DNA of 64,000 nucleotides from Actinoplanes cyaneus (lineage in GTDB: Bacteria; Actinomycetota; Actinomycetes; Mycobacteriales; Micromonosporaceae): the NCBI RefSeq assembly GCF_016862095.1, contig NZ_BOMH01000061.1, forward strand, positions 1 through 64,000, read 5' to 3'. Positions 26,001-35,955 of this stretch are shown here, one piece after another. The position numbers and the translations under genes were made by a program. How positions within the stretch are numbered: the first letter of the stretch is position 1; the number at the start of each line of letters is the position of its first letter. Under the pieces are notes generated by a model, which saw only the letters and a list, made by a program, of their open reading frames with translations, ran no database searches and was not told where the DNA came from.

Positions 26001-27652
26001 CGCCCCTCCACCCGGATCAGTCGCAGAGCGGCGGGCGCTGTCGCCGGCACCACCGGGTTGCCCGGAACGACCGGATCCATCGGGACATAGCCGTCGCCGA
26101 TCGGCGGACGCGCGTCCGGCTCCCCCGCGTTCGGCCACAGGGCGACCGCGCGTTCGGCCAGAGCCGTAATGGTCAGCGACGGATTCACCCCGAGGTTCGC
26201 GGCGACGACCGAGCCGTCGATCACGTGCAGGCCCGGATGCCCGTAGAGCCGGTGATACGGGTCGACGACCGCCCCGATCGCGCAGCCGCCGATGAAGTGG
26301 CCGGTCACCGGCTTGCCGACCAGCTCGGTGTACGAGCCCAGCGGCACGCCGTCGATCTTCTCGGCGGTGCGCCGGGCGACGTCGTGCGCGGCCGGGACCC
26401 ATTCCGGGCTCGGCTCGCCGATCCCCGGCCTGCTGGTCAGGCGCCCGCGGCGGCGGAACACGGTGATCGAGTTGTCCAGCGGCTGCATCGCGAGCAGCAC
26501 CACGGTCTGCCGGGACCAGTCCCGTGGGGACAGGTAGAGCCGCAGGTCACGGCCGGCCTTCGCGAGCTGCCCGAGGCCGGCCCGCCAGCGCGGCCGCCGG
26601 CCGGCGTCGTCGACCATGACGGTGGAGAGCAGGGCGAGCAGGTTGCTGCCCGGGCCGTAGCGGACCGGCTCGACGTGCGTGACCGCGTCCGGGTGGATCG
26701 ACGAGGTGATCGCGACGCCGTGGCTGTAGTCGCGGTCCTTGCGGCGGGTGCGCGCGCCGAGGATCGACTCCGAGTTCGTGCGGCTCAGCTCGCCCAGGCG
26801 CGCGGAGATGCCCGGGAGGCTGCCGCGGTCGCGCAGGCGGTGCAGCAGTCGCTGGGTGCCGAGCGCGCCGGCGGCGAAGACGACCTGCCCGGCGGTGTAG
26901 GACTTCCTGCTCAGGCCGCCGGTGCGGCGGGTGTGGACGGCGTATCCACCGCCGGGCAGCGGCCGGACGTCGCGGACCGTGGTCAGCGGGTGGACGGTCG
27001 CGCCCGCCCGCTCGGCCAGGTACAGGTAGTTCTTGACCAGGGTGTTCTTGGCGTTGTTGCGGCAGCCGGTCATGCACGACCCGCACAGGGTGCACGCCCG
27101 CCGGGCCGGGCCGGCGCCGCCGAAGAAGGGGTCCGGCAGGCCGGCGCCGGGTTCGCTTCCGAACAGGACCCCGACCGGCGTACGGCGATAGGTGTGCCCC
27201 ACTCCGAGGTCCTCCGCGACGGCCCGCAACGCCCGGTCGGAGTCCGTCTCCACCGGGTTGACGGTCACGCCGAGCATGCGCTTCGCCTGGTCGTAGTAGG
27301 GCGCGAGTTCTGCCTTCCAGTCCGTGATCGCGGACCACTGCGGATCGTCGTAGAACGCGTCCGGCGGTTCGTAGAGCGTGTTCGCATAGCCGAGGGACCC
27401 ACCCCCCACCCCCGCTCCCGACATGATCAGTACGTTCTTGAGCAGCGTCAGCCGCAGGATGCCGTAGCACCCGAGTGCCGGCGCGTACACGTAGTCGCGC
27501 AGCCGCCAGGACGTCGTGGCGAACTGCTCGTCGGTGAACCGGCGGCCGGCCTCGAGAACGCCGACGCGGTAGCCCTTCTCGGTCAGGCGCAGCGCGGTCA
27601 CGCTGCCGCCGAACCCGGAGCCGATCACGAGGACGTCGTAGTCGTACGACAT
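25997..27652 (-). CDS. GMC-family oxidoreductase with CxxCxxCxxxC insert
   Basis: 551 aa flavoenzyme with FAD-binding GSGFGGSV near residue 11, the GMC-type GGGSLGYAN block and C-terminal HFIGGCAIG...GLHVIDGSVVAANLGVNPSLTITALAERA. A Cys-rich insert, CTLCGSCMTGC, about residue 187, matches the ferredoxin-like motif seen in a branch of actinobacterial cholesterol-oxidase-like GMC proteins, so an iron-sulphur cluster is possible. The expected role is oxidation of a sterol-like or other alcohol. It is coupled to the monooxygenase downstream; the start ATG 27652 is 120 bp from the divergent hydrolase gene. Confidence 0.9.
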   Translation of the reverse strand: MSYDYDVLVIGSGFGGSVTALRLTEKGYRVGVLEAGRRFTDEQFATTSWRLRDYVYAPALGCYGILRLTLLKNVLIMSGAGVGGGSLGYANTLYEPPDAFYDDPQWSAITDWKAELAPYYDQAKRMLGVTVNPVETDSDRALRAVAEDLGVGHTYRRTPVGVLFGSEPGAGLPDPFFGGAGPARRACTLCGSCMTGCRNNAKNTLVKNYLYLAERAGATVHPLTTVRDVRPLPGGGYAVHTRRTGGLSRKSYTAGQVVFAAGALGTQRLLHRLRDRGSLPGISARLGELSRTNSESILGARTRRKDRDYSHGVAITSSIHPDAVTHVEPVRYGPGSNLLALLSTVMVDDAGRRPRWRAGLGQLAKAGRDLRLYLSPRDWSRQTVVLLAMQPLDNSITVFRRRGRLTSRPGIGEPSPEWVPAAHDVARRTAEKIDGVPLGSYTELVGKPVTGHFIGGCAIGAVVDPYHRLYGHPGLHVIDGSVVAANLGVNPSLTITALAERAVALWPNAGEPDARPPIGDGYVPMDPVVPGNPVVPATAPAALRLIRVEGR

Positions 27653-27772
27653 CGGCGTAGCATCACGCCCTTATTGGCGACATGTCAACAACGTCGTTCC
27701 CGGTCTGACGCACACCGCGAATCCACCCCCTTGACAGTGCCGTCGCGGCGCACTCCACGGCATGGTGCCGTG

Positions 27773-28699
27773 ATGACGTCGCTCGACTACGACCGCCGCG
27801 GCTCCGGCCCGCCGTTGCTGCTGATCCACGGCATCGGCAGCCGCTGGCAGGTGTGGACCCCGATCCTCGATCTCCTCTCCGCACACCGCGACGTCATCGC
27901 CGTCGACCTTCCCGGCTTCGGCGCCTCACCCCTGTGGCCGCCACCCACCGCCGGCAAGGACGCCGCCCACCCGGATACCGCCCACCCGGACGAGGCCAAA
28001 CCGGCCAAGGCCCAACCGGACAATGGCCACCCGGGCACCGCCCACGGGGATGCCGCCGAGAACCGCACCGTTCCCGGCTCGGTGCCGCACCTCGCCGACC
28101 TGGTCGAGTCGTTCCTGGACTCGCTCGGCCTCGACACCGTCGACGTCGGCGGCAGCTCGATGGGCGGCGGCATCGCCCTCGAGCTCGGCCGGCGTGGCCG
28201 CGCCCACGCCGTCACCGCCTTCTCCCCGGTCGGTTTCTGGCCGGTCGGCGGTGGCCGCTGGGGCCGGTTCGTCGTCGGGGCCGCCCACGCCGGCAGCACC
28301 GCTCTCGCCTCCTCACTGCCGCGCCTGATGGCCACCCGCGCCGGCCGCACAGCCCTGTGCGCCGTCTTCTACGCCCACCCGGGCAGCCTGGACCCGGCCG
28401 ACTGCCTTGCCGACGCCCGGGCACTCGCCGGCGCCCCGGGCTTCCGCTCCTCCCGTTCCGCCTTCCGCCACCTCACCCCGTGGTCCTCGGTGGACCCCGG
28501 CGCCCTGTCCCGCATTCCGGTCACCATCGCCTGGGGCACCCGCGACGTCGTCCTTCCCTACCGCAACCAGGCCCTTCGCACCCGCACCGTCCTGCCGGCC
28601 GCCCGTCACGTCCCCCTGCCGGGCTGCGGCCACCTCCCCTTCCCCGACGCCCCTCGACGCTGCGCCGATCTGCTCCTGCATCCCGCCGGCCTGAGGTGA
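27773..28699 (+). CDS. Alpha/beta hydrolase with charged repeat insert
   Basis: 308 aa. Oxyanion region LLIHGIG, nucleophile elbow GGSSMGGG (Ser in SMG), acidic residue in AWGTRD and His in PGCGHLPF give a complete triad. Between the first strands and the elbow, residues about 60-100 form a polar Ala/His/Pro/Asp-rich stretch (AHPDTAHPDEAKPAKAQPD) made of short degenerate DNA repeats, which the core fold does not need. It is divergent from the BVMO/GMC pair and is probably the esterase/lactonase of that pathway. A TTGACA at 27731 has no convincing -10. Confidence 0.85.
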   Translation: MTSLDYDRRGSGPPLLLIHGIGSRWQVWTPILDLLSAHRDVIAVDLPGFGASPLWPPPTAGKDAAHPDTAHPDEAKPAKAQPDNGHPGTAHGDAAENRTVPGSVPHLADLVESFLDSLGLDTVDVGGSSMGGGIALELGRRGRAHAVTAFSPVGFWPVGGGRWGRFVVGAAHAGSTALASSLPRLMATRAGRTALCAVFYAHPGSLDPADCLADARALAGAPGFRSSRSAFRHLTPWSSVDPGALSRIPVTIAWGTRDVVLPYRNQALRTRTVLPAARHVPLPGCGHLPFPDAPRRCADLLLHPAGLR

Positions 28700-28788
28700 G
28701 CGCCGCTGAGGAGAAGCCTCGGCCCTGCCCCCGGGGCAGAGTCAACCTGCCGATGCCGGTGAGGCGGGGCCAGGCTGATCGGTACCGG

Positions 28789-29919
28789 TCACTGCCAGTA
28801 GGCCAGGAGGAACTGCGCATCGACGGGCGTCCCGGCGGGGCCGCGGCAGACGACCCGTACGCCGGAGATCTGGTCGTCGAGGACGGCCACGCAACGGGCA
28901 TCACCGGCATACGGCGTGACCTGTATGTTCCCGCCGGCGCCGAACACCGCGGGCAGGCTCACCCGATAATCGCCCACCGCCGAGCGCGTGACCGTGTTCG
29001 ACCGTCCCGCGCTGTTGAACTGGTAGGCCCCGGTCGCGGTGTACCCGGCGTCCGACGGCCGATCGGCCAGCAGATGGGCCCCGGGCACCCCGCCGCCGAG
29101 CCCCACCGAGAACGCGACAGCGAATCGGGAGTCCACGGCCTGTCCCGCGGCGTCCCGGCAGCGGACCCGGACGGCGAGGTAGTTGCCCTCCGGGTAGGCG
29201 AACCACCGCTCGACCCCGCACACCGCCGCCGTGCCACCCACGGCCGACACCTTCACCGTTCCGCCCGACGCCCGGTCCTGACGACCGAAGTAGACCACAT
29301 AGGAGCCGACGTCCTCACGGTCCGCCGAGTTGATCCCGCCGGCCGAGTTGTAGCCGTACGCGTCCTCGACCGTCTGACTCGTCCGCCCCGGGTCACCGAG
29401 CCGCAGGTAGGCAGCCGTTCCACCGCTGTCGCGCAGATACCAGTACCGGGCCGAGAACCCACTGTCCGCGGGCGCCCCTGAACGATCGAAGCAGGCCACC
29501 TCGACCCGCTCGTCGTCGCCGTCCGGCCGCCAGTCCGGGAGTGTGCAGATCCGGTCGTCGCCGGTGAGCGGAGTGACCTCGGCCACGCCACCGTCCTGCC
29601 CCAGCCCGCCGAAGGTCACGCGGTAGCGGCCCACGTCCGTACGCTCGACGCGGTTTTCCGATCCTGTCGAATTGCACTGTCCGCCGGGCCGGTAGCGTCC
29701 TCGCGCGGGCTGATCGGCGAGCACCGATCCGGACCTTGCGTGCGCCGCCACCGGGCAGTCCCGGTGCACCGGTTTCGGCTTGGAAGCCCAGGTCACCACC
29801 ATGACGATGATCGGCAGCACGCCACCGAGCAGGGCGACGAGCGCGACCAGCGCGCTGATCCGCGGCTCGGACGGGCCGGGCCGCGGGCCGGGCACGATCC
29901 AGTCGCCGACCACCGTCAT
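28789..29919 (-). CDS. Single-pass membrane protein with three tandem extracellular repeats
   Basis: 376 aa from ATG 29919. A short cytoplasmic Pro-rich segment precedes one transmembrane helix (about 21-47). The rest consists of three roughly 100-residue repeats sharing a YxxNSxGxxNxV..xVGxYxVxF core, then GGxVxVT, Cys, VxVxC and AGxPxDSxF...Y. Each repeat has paired Cys suited to disulphides outside the cell. Similar repeats occur in secreted actinobacterial proteins of unknown role. It follows the lipoprotein gene at 30524 by 59 bp in the same direction and may act with it. Confidence 0.72.
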   Translation of the reverse strand: MTVVGDWIVPGPRPGPSEPRISALVALVALLGGVLPIIVMVVTWASKPKPVHRDCPVAAHARSGSVLADQPARGRYRPGGQCNSTGSENRVERTDVGRYRVTFGGLGQDGGVAEVTPLTGDDRICTLPDWRPDGDDERVEVACFDRSGAPADSGFSARYWYLRDSGGTAAYLRLGDPGRTSQTVEDAYGYNSAGGINSADREDVGSYVVYFGRQDRASGGTVKVSAVGGTAAVCGVERWFAYPEGNYLAVRVRCRDAAGQAVDSRFAVAFSVGLGGGVPGAHLLADRPSDAGYTATGAYQFNSAGRSNTVTRSAVGDYRVSLPAVFGAGGNIQVTPYAGDARCVAVLDDQISGVRVVCRGPAGTPVDAQFLLAYWQ

Positions 29920-29978
29920 CGCGCGCGATCCGTATCGATCGACGCGGCGCCGCCAGTCCGCAGCGGTCCGCGCCGGTG

Positions 29979-30524
29979 TCAACGGCACTCCGCTGCGGCG
30001 CACGCTTTCTCCGGGACCGGGGCGGGCGCCGAAGCCGCTGCGGCGGGCGCCGCCGTGGCCGCCGGCGCCGAGACCGCTGTCTTCGCCGGCTTCGGCGGAT
30101 TCTTCTTCGGCTTGGCCGGGAGATCCCTGACGATCGGGGCCGACGGGGCCGGCCGCGCCCGCCGTGCCGGACCATCCGTGGTGTCCCGCGGCCGAGGGTG
30201 CGGCGGTCGCGACGCCGGCGCCGGCGCACGGTCGGGGACAGTGGCGGGACGGGAGCTCGCCGGGGCGGAGGCGGCCGGCTCGGCCGGGTCCGGCGAGTCG
30301 TCCACGGGCATCTCGCCGCCGGGCAGAACGGTCCGGACCGGATCCTCCGGGGCGAGGATCACCCGCGCCGGCGCGCTCGGCGACGCGGTGGTGGCCACGG
30401 TTCCGGGCGGTGAGCTGCCGGCGGCCGGGCCGAGCCCGCGCCCCGCCGCGGTGGACCCGCCGCAGCCGGACAGCGTCATCCCGGCCAGAACCGCGACCAC
30501 CAAGAGGTTTCGCCCTCGACTCAC
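29979..30524 (-). CDS. Pro/Ala-rich lipoprotein
   Basis: 181 aa from GTG 30524 (GGAGG 4 nt upstream). A short basic start and hydrophobic stretch end in the lipobox LSGC (Cys about residue 20). The remainder is low-complexity Ala/Pro/Ser with KPKKNPPKP, resembling a cell-wall-spanning linker. The 3' half overlaps a different open frame, but the lipobox and Shine-Dalgarno favour this frame. Its downstream neighbour is the three-repeat membrane protein. Confidence 0.65.
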   Translation of the reverse strand: MSRGRNLLVVAVLAGMTLSGCGGSTAAGRGLGPAAGSSPPGTVATTASPSAPARVILAPEDPVRTVLPGGEMPVDDSPDPAEPAASAPASSRPATVPDRAPAPASRPPHPRPRDTTDGPARRARPAPSAPIVRDLPAKPKKNPPKPAKTAVSAPAATAAPAAAASAPAPVPEKACAAAECR

Positions 30525-30748
30525 CGAACCTCCAGCACACCCGTCTGACCCCTCAAACGACCCACGACGGGAACGGTGATGCGGCCCGCGGGCCGCGGCT
30601 GCCACACTTCTCCTCGGCCCCGGCCGGAGAAGAACGGCACCCGTCCTCATCGGCGCAGGTCGACGAGGGGCGGCCGGTGTCTCTTCGGACTGCACCGACG
30701 AGAAGCGGTACGCGGGAATTCACCGCACCGGATGAGGAGCGCGCTGAC

Positions 30749-31501
30749 ATGGCCCTGAACGACGCCGCGAAACTGCTGGGACAGGCCCGCCACGTGGTGG
30801 TCTTCACCGGCGCCGGGATCTCCGCGGAGAGCGGCGTGCCCACGTTCCGGGACGCGCTGACCGGCCTGTGGTCCCGCTTCGACGCGCAGTCGCTGGCCAC
30901 TCCGCAGGCGTTCCAGGAGGACCCGGAGCTGGTCTGGGGCTGGTACGAGTGGCGTCGCCGGCTCGTCCAGCAGGTCCGGCCGAACCACGGGCACCTCGCC
31001 GTCGCCCGTCTGGCCGCCCACGTCCCGCAGCTGACCCTGATCACCCAGAACGTCGACGACCTGCACGAGCGCGCCGGCTCGGAGGCCGCGGTCCACCTGC
31101 ACGGCAGCCTCTTCGCGCCGCGCTGCGCCACCTGTTCCCGTCCCACGCCGAGCCCCGCGACGCCGGAGCAGCCGGCCGAGGGCCGGCGCATCCCGCCGCC
31201 GCGCTGCGCCCACTGCGGTGGCCCGGTCCGGCCGGGCGTGGTGTGGTTCGGCGAGCAGCTGCCCGAGGAGGCGCTCTTCGCCGCCGCCCAGGCCGCCTCG
31301 CAGTGCGATGTCCTGCTGACCGTCGGCACGTCCGGCCTGGTCTATCCCGCTGCCGAGATCCCGCGGCTGGCGGCGCGTTCCGGCGCGGCGGTCCTGCAGG
31401 TGAACCCTGAGCCGACGCCGCTCGACCCGATCGCCACGGCGAACCTGCGGGGTCCGGCCGCCGAGATCCTTCCCGCCCTGGTCTCGGCGGCCTGGAGCTG
31501 A
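30749..31501 (+). CDS. Sir2-family NAD-dependent protein deacylase (class III sirtuin)
   Basis: 250 aa. The NAD-binding GAGISAESGVPTFRD is at residues 21-35, QNVDDLH at 100-106 and catalytic His118 (HLHGS). Two Cys pairs (CATC, CAHC) form the zinc site. Tyr66 and Arg69 (YEWR) match the Y-x-x-R pair that lets class III sirtuins (SIRT5, CobB) bind succinyl- or malonyl-lysine. GAGGAG precedes the ATG by 9 nt. The protein probably removes acyl groups from lysines in cytosolic enzymes. It converges on the CoA-ligase operon. Confidence 0.93.
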   Translation: MALNDAAKLLGQARHVVVFTGAGISAESGVPTFRDALTGLWSRFDAQSLATPQAFQEDPELVWGWYEWRRRLVQQVRPNHGHLAVARLAAHVPQLTLITQNVDDLHERAGSEAAVHLHGSLFAPRCATCSRPTPSPATPEQPAEGRRIPPPRCAHCGGPVRPGVVWFGEQLPEEALFAAAQAASQCDVLLTVGTSGLVYPAAEIPRLAARSGAAVLQVNPEPTPLDPIATANLRGPAAEILPALVSAAWS

Positions 31502-31512
31502 CCCGGCCGGGG

Positions 31513-31515
<3 letters not shown>
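31499..31515. terminator. Inverted repeat spanning two convergent stop codons
   Basis: TGACCC and GGGTCA flank a 5-bp centre. The first TGA is the sirtuin stop and the complementary TCA is the stop of the ligase gene, so one compact hairpin covers both 3' ends. The stem is only 6 bp and no U-tract is present. Confidence 0.35.
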
Positions 31516-32979
<1,464 letters not shown>

Positions 32980-32988
32980 GGTCAGGCC

Positions 32989-33444
32989 TCAGAAGTACTG
33001 GCGGTAGACGGTGCGGGCGACACAGGCCGGCTTGTCGACGCCGTCGATCTGCACGGTGAAGTCGAACGTGCTCTGCGTGCCACCGGGCACGTCCTCGACG
33101 CTGACCACCTTCGCGGCGAGCCGGATCTTCGAGCCGACCCGGACCGGGTGCGGGAAACGTACCTTCTCCAGCCCGTAGTTCACGCCCATCTTGGTTCCCT
33201 CGACCTTGAGCAGATCGCCGAAGAGCGGGATGACCAGCGACAACGTCAGGTAGCCGTGCGCGATCGGCCCGCCGAACGGCCCGTCCTTGGCCCGCTCGGG
33301 GTCCACGTGGATCCACTGGTGGTCGCCGGTGGCGTCGGCGAACGTGTTCACCCGTTCCTGGGTGATCTCCAGCCACTCGCTGGCGCCGAGGTCCGTGCCC
33401 GCGAGGGCCTTGAGCTCGTCGAGACCATTCACCACAGTCGTCAT
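32989..33444 (-). CDS. MaoC-like hydratase, CouM-like
   Basis: 151 aa single hot-dog-fold protein. The hydratase-2 signature is clear: FADATGDHQWIHVDPERA, with catalytic Asp and His, and GPIAHGYLTLSL. It should add water across the double bond of an enoyl-CoA. Start ATG 33444 has AGAGGAAA about 6 nt upstream and shares an ATGA with the end of the amidohydrolase (33441-33444), so translation is coupled. In the proposed pathway it hydrates p-coumaroyl-CoA-type thioesters. Confidence 0.9.
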   Translation of the reverse strand: MTTVVNGLDELKALAGTDLGASEWLEITQERVNTFADATGDHQWIHVDPERAKDGPFGGPIAHGYLTLSLVIPLFGDLLKVEGTKMGVNYGLEKVRFPHPVRVGSKIRLAAKVVSVEDVPGGTQSTFDFTVQIDGVDKPACVARTVYRQYF

Positions 33445-34316
33445 TCTGTTTCCTCTCCGAAAAGCAGCCTGGCGGCATTCAACTTCAAGATCTTTTCCCG
33501 TACGGCGTCCTTCAGCTCCAGCTTCGCGAAGTCCGCCAGCCAGCGATCCGGGGTGATCACCGGATAGTCCGAGCCGAACAGCACCTTGTCCTGCAGCAGG
33601 CTGTTCGCGTACCTGACGAGCTGGGGTGGGAAGTACTTCGGGGACCAGCCGGACAGGTCGATGTGCACGTGCTCCTTGTGCGTGGCGACGGCGAGCGCCT
33701 CGTCCTGCCACGGGAACGACGGGTGGGCCAGGATGATCCGCAGATCCGGGAAGTCCACGGCCACGTCGTCGACCAGCATCGGGTTGGAGTACTTGAGGCG
33801 GATGCCGCCACCGCCGCGCACATTCGCGCCGATCCCGGTCTGGCCGGTGTGGAAGAGCGCGACCGCGCCCAGCTCCTCGATCGCCGCGTAGAGCGGGTAG
33901 GCGAGCCGGTCGTCCGGCGCGAAACCCTGGATGCTGGGGTGGAACTTGAAGCCTTTGACCTTGTGCTGCTCCACGAGTCGCCGGGCCTCGCGGACACCTG
34001 CCTTGCCCCGGTGCGGGTCGACGCTGGCGAACGGAATCAGCGTGCCGGGGTGCGCCGCGCAGCTCTCGGCGATCTCCTCGTTGGCGATGCGCGGGTGGCC
34101 GGTGGCGTGCTCGGCGTCGACGGTGAAGACGACGGCGGCCATCTTCCGCTCCTGGTAGTACGCCGCCATCTCGTCGATCGTGGGCTGGCGGTGGCCGTGC
34201 GCCTTGAAGTAGTCCGCGGACTTGTTCAAGAGGTCGGGGCTCAGCGAGCTGTGGCCGTCCTTGCTGACCTCGGCGTGCGTGTGCACGTCGATCGCAACGA
34301 GGTCGTCGAGATTCAT
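33441..34316 (-). CDS. Metal-dependent amidohydrolase-2 family hydrolase, CouO-like
   Basis: 291 aa TIM-barrel protein of the ACMSD/amidohydrolase-2 family. Metal ligands are suggested by DVHTHAEV near the N-terminus, FHTGQTG, ILAHPSFPW and FGSDYPVI. In the Rhodococcus cou system an amidohydrolase of this kind cleaves the beta-keto-acyl-CoA to an aromatic acid and acetyl-CoA, a retro-Claisen step. Start ATG 34316 overlaps the SDR stop (ATGA 34313-34316), and its own stop overlaps MaoC. Decarboxylase activity is an alternative. Confidence 0.88.
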   Translation of the reverse strand: MNLDDLVAIDVHTHAEVSKDGHSSLSPDLLNKSADYFKAHGHRQPTIDEMAAYYQERKMAAVVFTVDAEHATGHPRIANEEIAESCAAHPGTLIPFASVDPHRGKAGVREARRLVEQHKVKGFKFHPSIQGFAPDDRLAYPLYAAIEELGAVALFHTGQTGIGANVRGGGGIRLKYSNPMLVDDVAVDFPDLRIILAHPSFPWQDEALAVATHKEHVHIDLSGWSPKYFPPQLVRYANSLLQDKVLFGSDYPVITPDRWLADFAKLELKDAVREKILKLNAARLLFGEETE

Positions 34317-35182
34317 GACGGGATGCCGTACGTCTCCGAGGGGAAGTTCCACGACCCCGCGATGTCGTCGGCCGACCAGCCACCGTCGCGGTGGACGACC
34401 TCCTTCTCGGCCGGGTGCGACCAGAGGGCCAGCTTGTCGCCGCCGACCCCGATCGCCTGCCCGGTGATGGCCTTCGAGGCATCCGAGGCCAGGAAGGTGA
34501 TCAGCCCGGTCACGTCCTCCACGGTGCCCAGCCCCTCGTCGTGGCGCAACCAGGCCGGGTAGGGCTGCCCGGTGCGCTCGGCCTCCTCGATGGCGGGCGC
34601 GAAGGCGGGGATCGTCTTGGTCATCTCGGTCGCGGCGACCGGCACCACCGCGTTGACGGTGATCTCGCTGCGGGCCAGCTCCAGAGCCCAGGTCCGGGCC
34701 ATCGCCGCGATCCCGGCCTTGGCCGCCGCGTAGTTCGTCTGCCCGAAGTTGCCGCGCTGCCCGGCCGGCGAGGAGATCAGGATGAGCCGCCCGCCGGTGC
34801 CCTGCTCGCGCATCCGGATCGCGGCGGCGCGAGCGCAGGTGAAGGTGCCGCGCAGGTGAGTCTTGATCACCGCGTCGAAGTCGTCGTCGGTCATCTTCCA
34901 GAGCACCCGGTCGCGCAGGATGCCGGCATTGGTGATCAGCACGTCCAGCTTGCCGAACGCCTCGACCGCGGCCGCGACCAGCTGCTCCGCGCTCTCGGTG
35001 GCACCGACCGCGGCGGCGACCCCGACGGATCCGGGCACCTCGGCCACCGCCGCGTCGACCGCGGCCGGCTCCACGTCGTTGACGACGACGGACGCGCCGG
35101 CCGTGGCGAGCGCCTTGGCGTATGCCAGGCCGAGGCCCCGGCCACTGCCGGTGACGACGGCGACCTTGCCGCTCAGATCCAT
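34313..35182 (-). CDS. SDR 3-hydroxyacyl-CoA dehydrogenase, CouN-like
   Basis: 289 aa. TGSGRGLG at 11-18, NAG at 85-87, catalytic Ser138, Tyr151 and Lys155. It is longer than FabG, and the C-terminal extension (VGGDKLALWSHPAEKEVVHRDGGWSADDIAGSW) resembles the dehydrogenase part of multifunctional beta-oxidation enzymes, supporting a 3-hydroxyacyl-CoA substrate. Start ATG 35182 has AGAGG about 10 nt upstream. It is the first gene of the operon and is divergent from the MarR gene across 178 bp holding two operator-like palindromes. Confidence 0.9.
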   Translation of the reverse strand: MDLSGKVAVVTGSGRGLGLAYAKALATAGASVVVNDVEPAAVDAAVAEVPGSVGVAAAVGATESAEQLVAAAVEAFGKLDVLITNAGILRDRVLWKMTDDDFDAVIKTHLRGTFTCARAAAIRMREQGTGGRLILISSPAGQRGNFGQTNYAAAKAGIAAMARTWALELARSEITVNAVVPVAATEMTKTIPAFAPAIEEAERTGQPYPAWLRHDEGLGTVEDVTGLITFLASDASKAITGQAIGVGGDKLALWSHPAEKEVVHRDGGWSADDIAGSWNFPSETYGIPS

Positions 35183-35267
35183 GTGTCTCAACCTCTCACG
35201 AAGACGGTGGGTGGCGCGACCGGTCCGGGCCCCGCAGCCCGCCGAACTCGGCGCGCCACCCACGATT

Positions 35268-35282
35268 AACAGGAATCCTGTT
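35268..35282. promoter_or_regulatory. MarR-type operator, perfect 7-bp arms
   Basis: AACAGGA-A-TCCTGTT is a 15-bp palindrome in the divergent promoter region, 86 bp from the SDR start and 79 bp from the MarR start. It is the best candidate for binding by the MarR regulator. Confidence 0.7.
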
Positions 35283-35300
35283 GATTCCGAGTCTCATGGA

Positions 35301-35318
35301 TGATCAGGTTTCCTGTCA
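35301..35318. promoter_or_regulatory. Second, weaker MarR-type site overlapping a minus-strand TTGACA
   Basis: CAGG-TTT-CCTG repeats the core of the first operator 33 bp away. On the minus strand TTGACA (35318-35313) lies within it and could be the -35 for the SDR operon, although no good -10 was found. Confidence 0.5.
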
Positions 35319-35360
35319 ACGCGGTAATGTCGCAGCATCTTCACCACGTCGGAGGGCCCC

Positions 35361-35771
35361 ATGCCGTCGCTGCTCTACCTGGTCAAACAGCTCGAGCTGG
35401 CAGTCCGCGCACGCCTCGACGAGGTGGTCCGCGGACACGGCATCACCGCCCTGCAATACACGTCGCTCACCGTCCTCGAACGACATGACGGCCTGTCCGC
35501 GGCCCAGCTCGCCCGCGACTCGTTCGTGACGGCGCAGTCCATGGCCGACATGGTCCGGGCGCTGGAGAGCCGCGGCCTGATCCGCCGCGAGCGCAACCCC
35601 GCCAGCCGTCGCGAACTGCTGATCCACCTCACCGGGGACGGGCGGGCGCTGATCGCGGCGGTCGCCACACCGGTCCGGGAGCTGGAGAACCGCATGATCG
35701 CGAAGCTGACCGCCGATCAGGCCGCGGAGCTCCGCCAGTCGCTGATCACGGCCTGGCAGTCCCTGGTCTGA
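35361..35771 (+). CDS. MarR-family regulator, CouR-like
   Basis: 136 aa winged helix-turn-helix repressor. Dimerisation helices flank the DNA-binding segment LSAAQLARDSFVTAQSMADMVRALESRGLIRRERNPASRRELLIHLT. GGAGGG lies 5 nt before the ATG at 35361. It is divergent from the four-gene catabolic operon; in Rhodococcus CouR represses this operon and is released by p-hydroxycinnamoyl-CoA. Operator-like palindromes fill the shared intergenic region. Confidence 0.9.
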   Translation: MPSLLYLVKQLELAVRARLDEVVRGHGITALQYTSLTVLERHDGLSAAQLARDSFVTAQSMADMVRALESRGLIRRERNPASRRELLIHLTGDGRALIAAVATPVRELENRMIAKLTADQAAELRQSLITAWQSLV

Positions 35772-35955
35772 GCGAAAGAGCACACCCTCCCCGCCCGGGT
35801 GCGGCAGTATTCGGTCCAGTGGCACTCCCGCGCTCCGGTCCCCGGCGGCCGCCCCCGGGCGAGGGCAGGCGCACCGCCCGGAGTTCTCCGGCGAGCAGGA
35901 CGGCGGCCGATAGGAGCGGCGTGCAGACCCGCGGACCCGGAACCGGTGACGGCGC

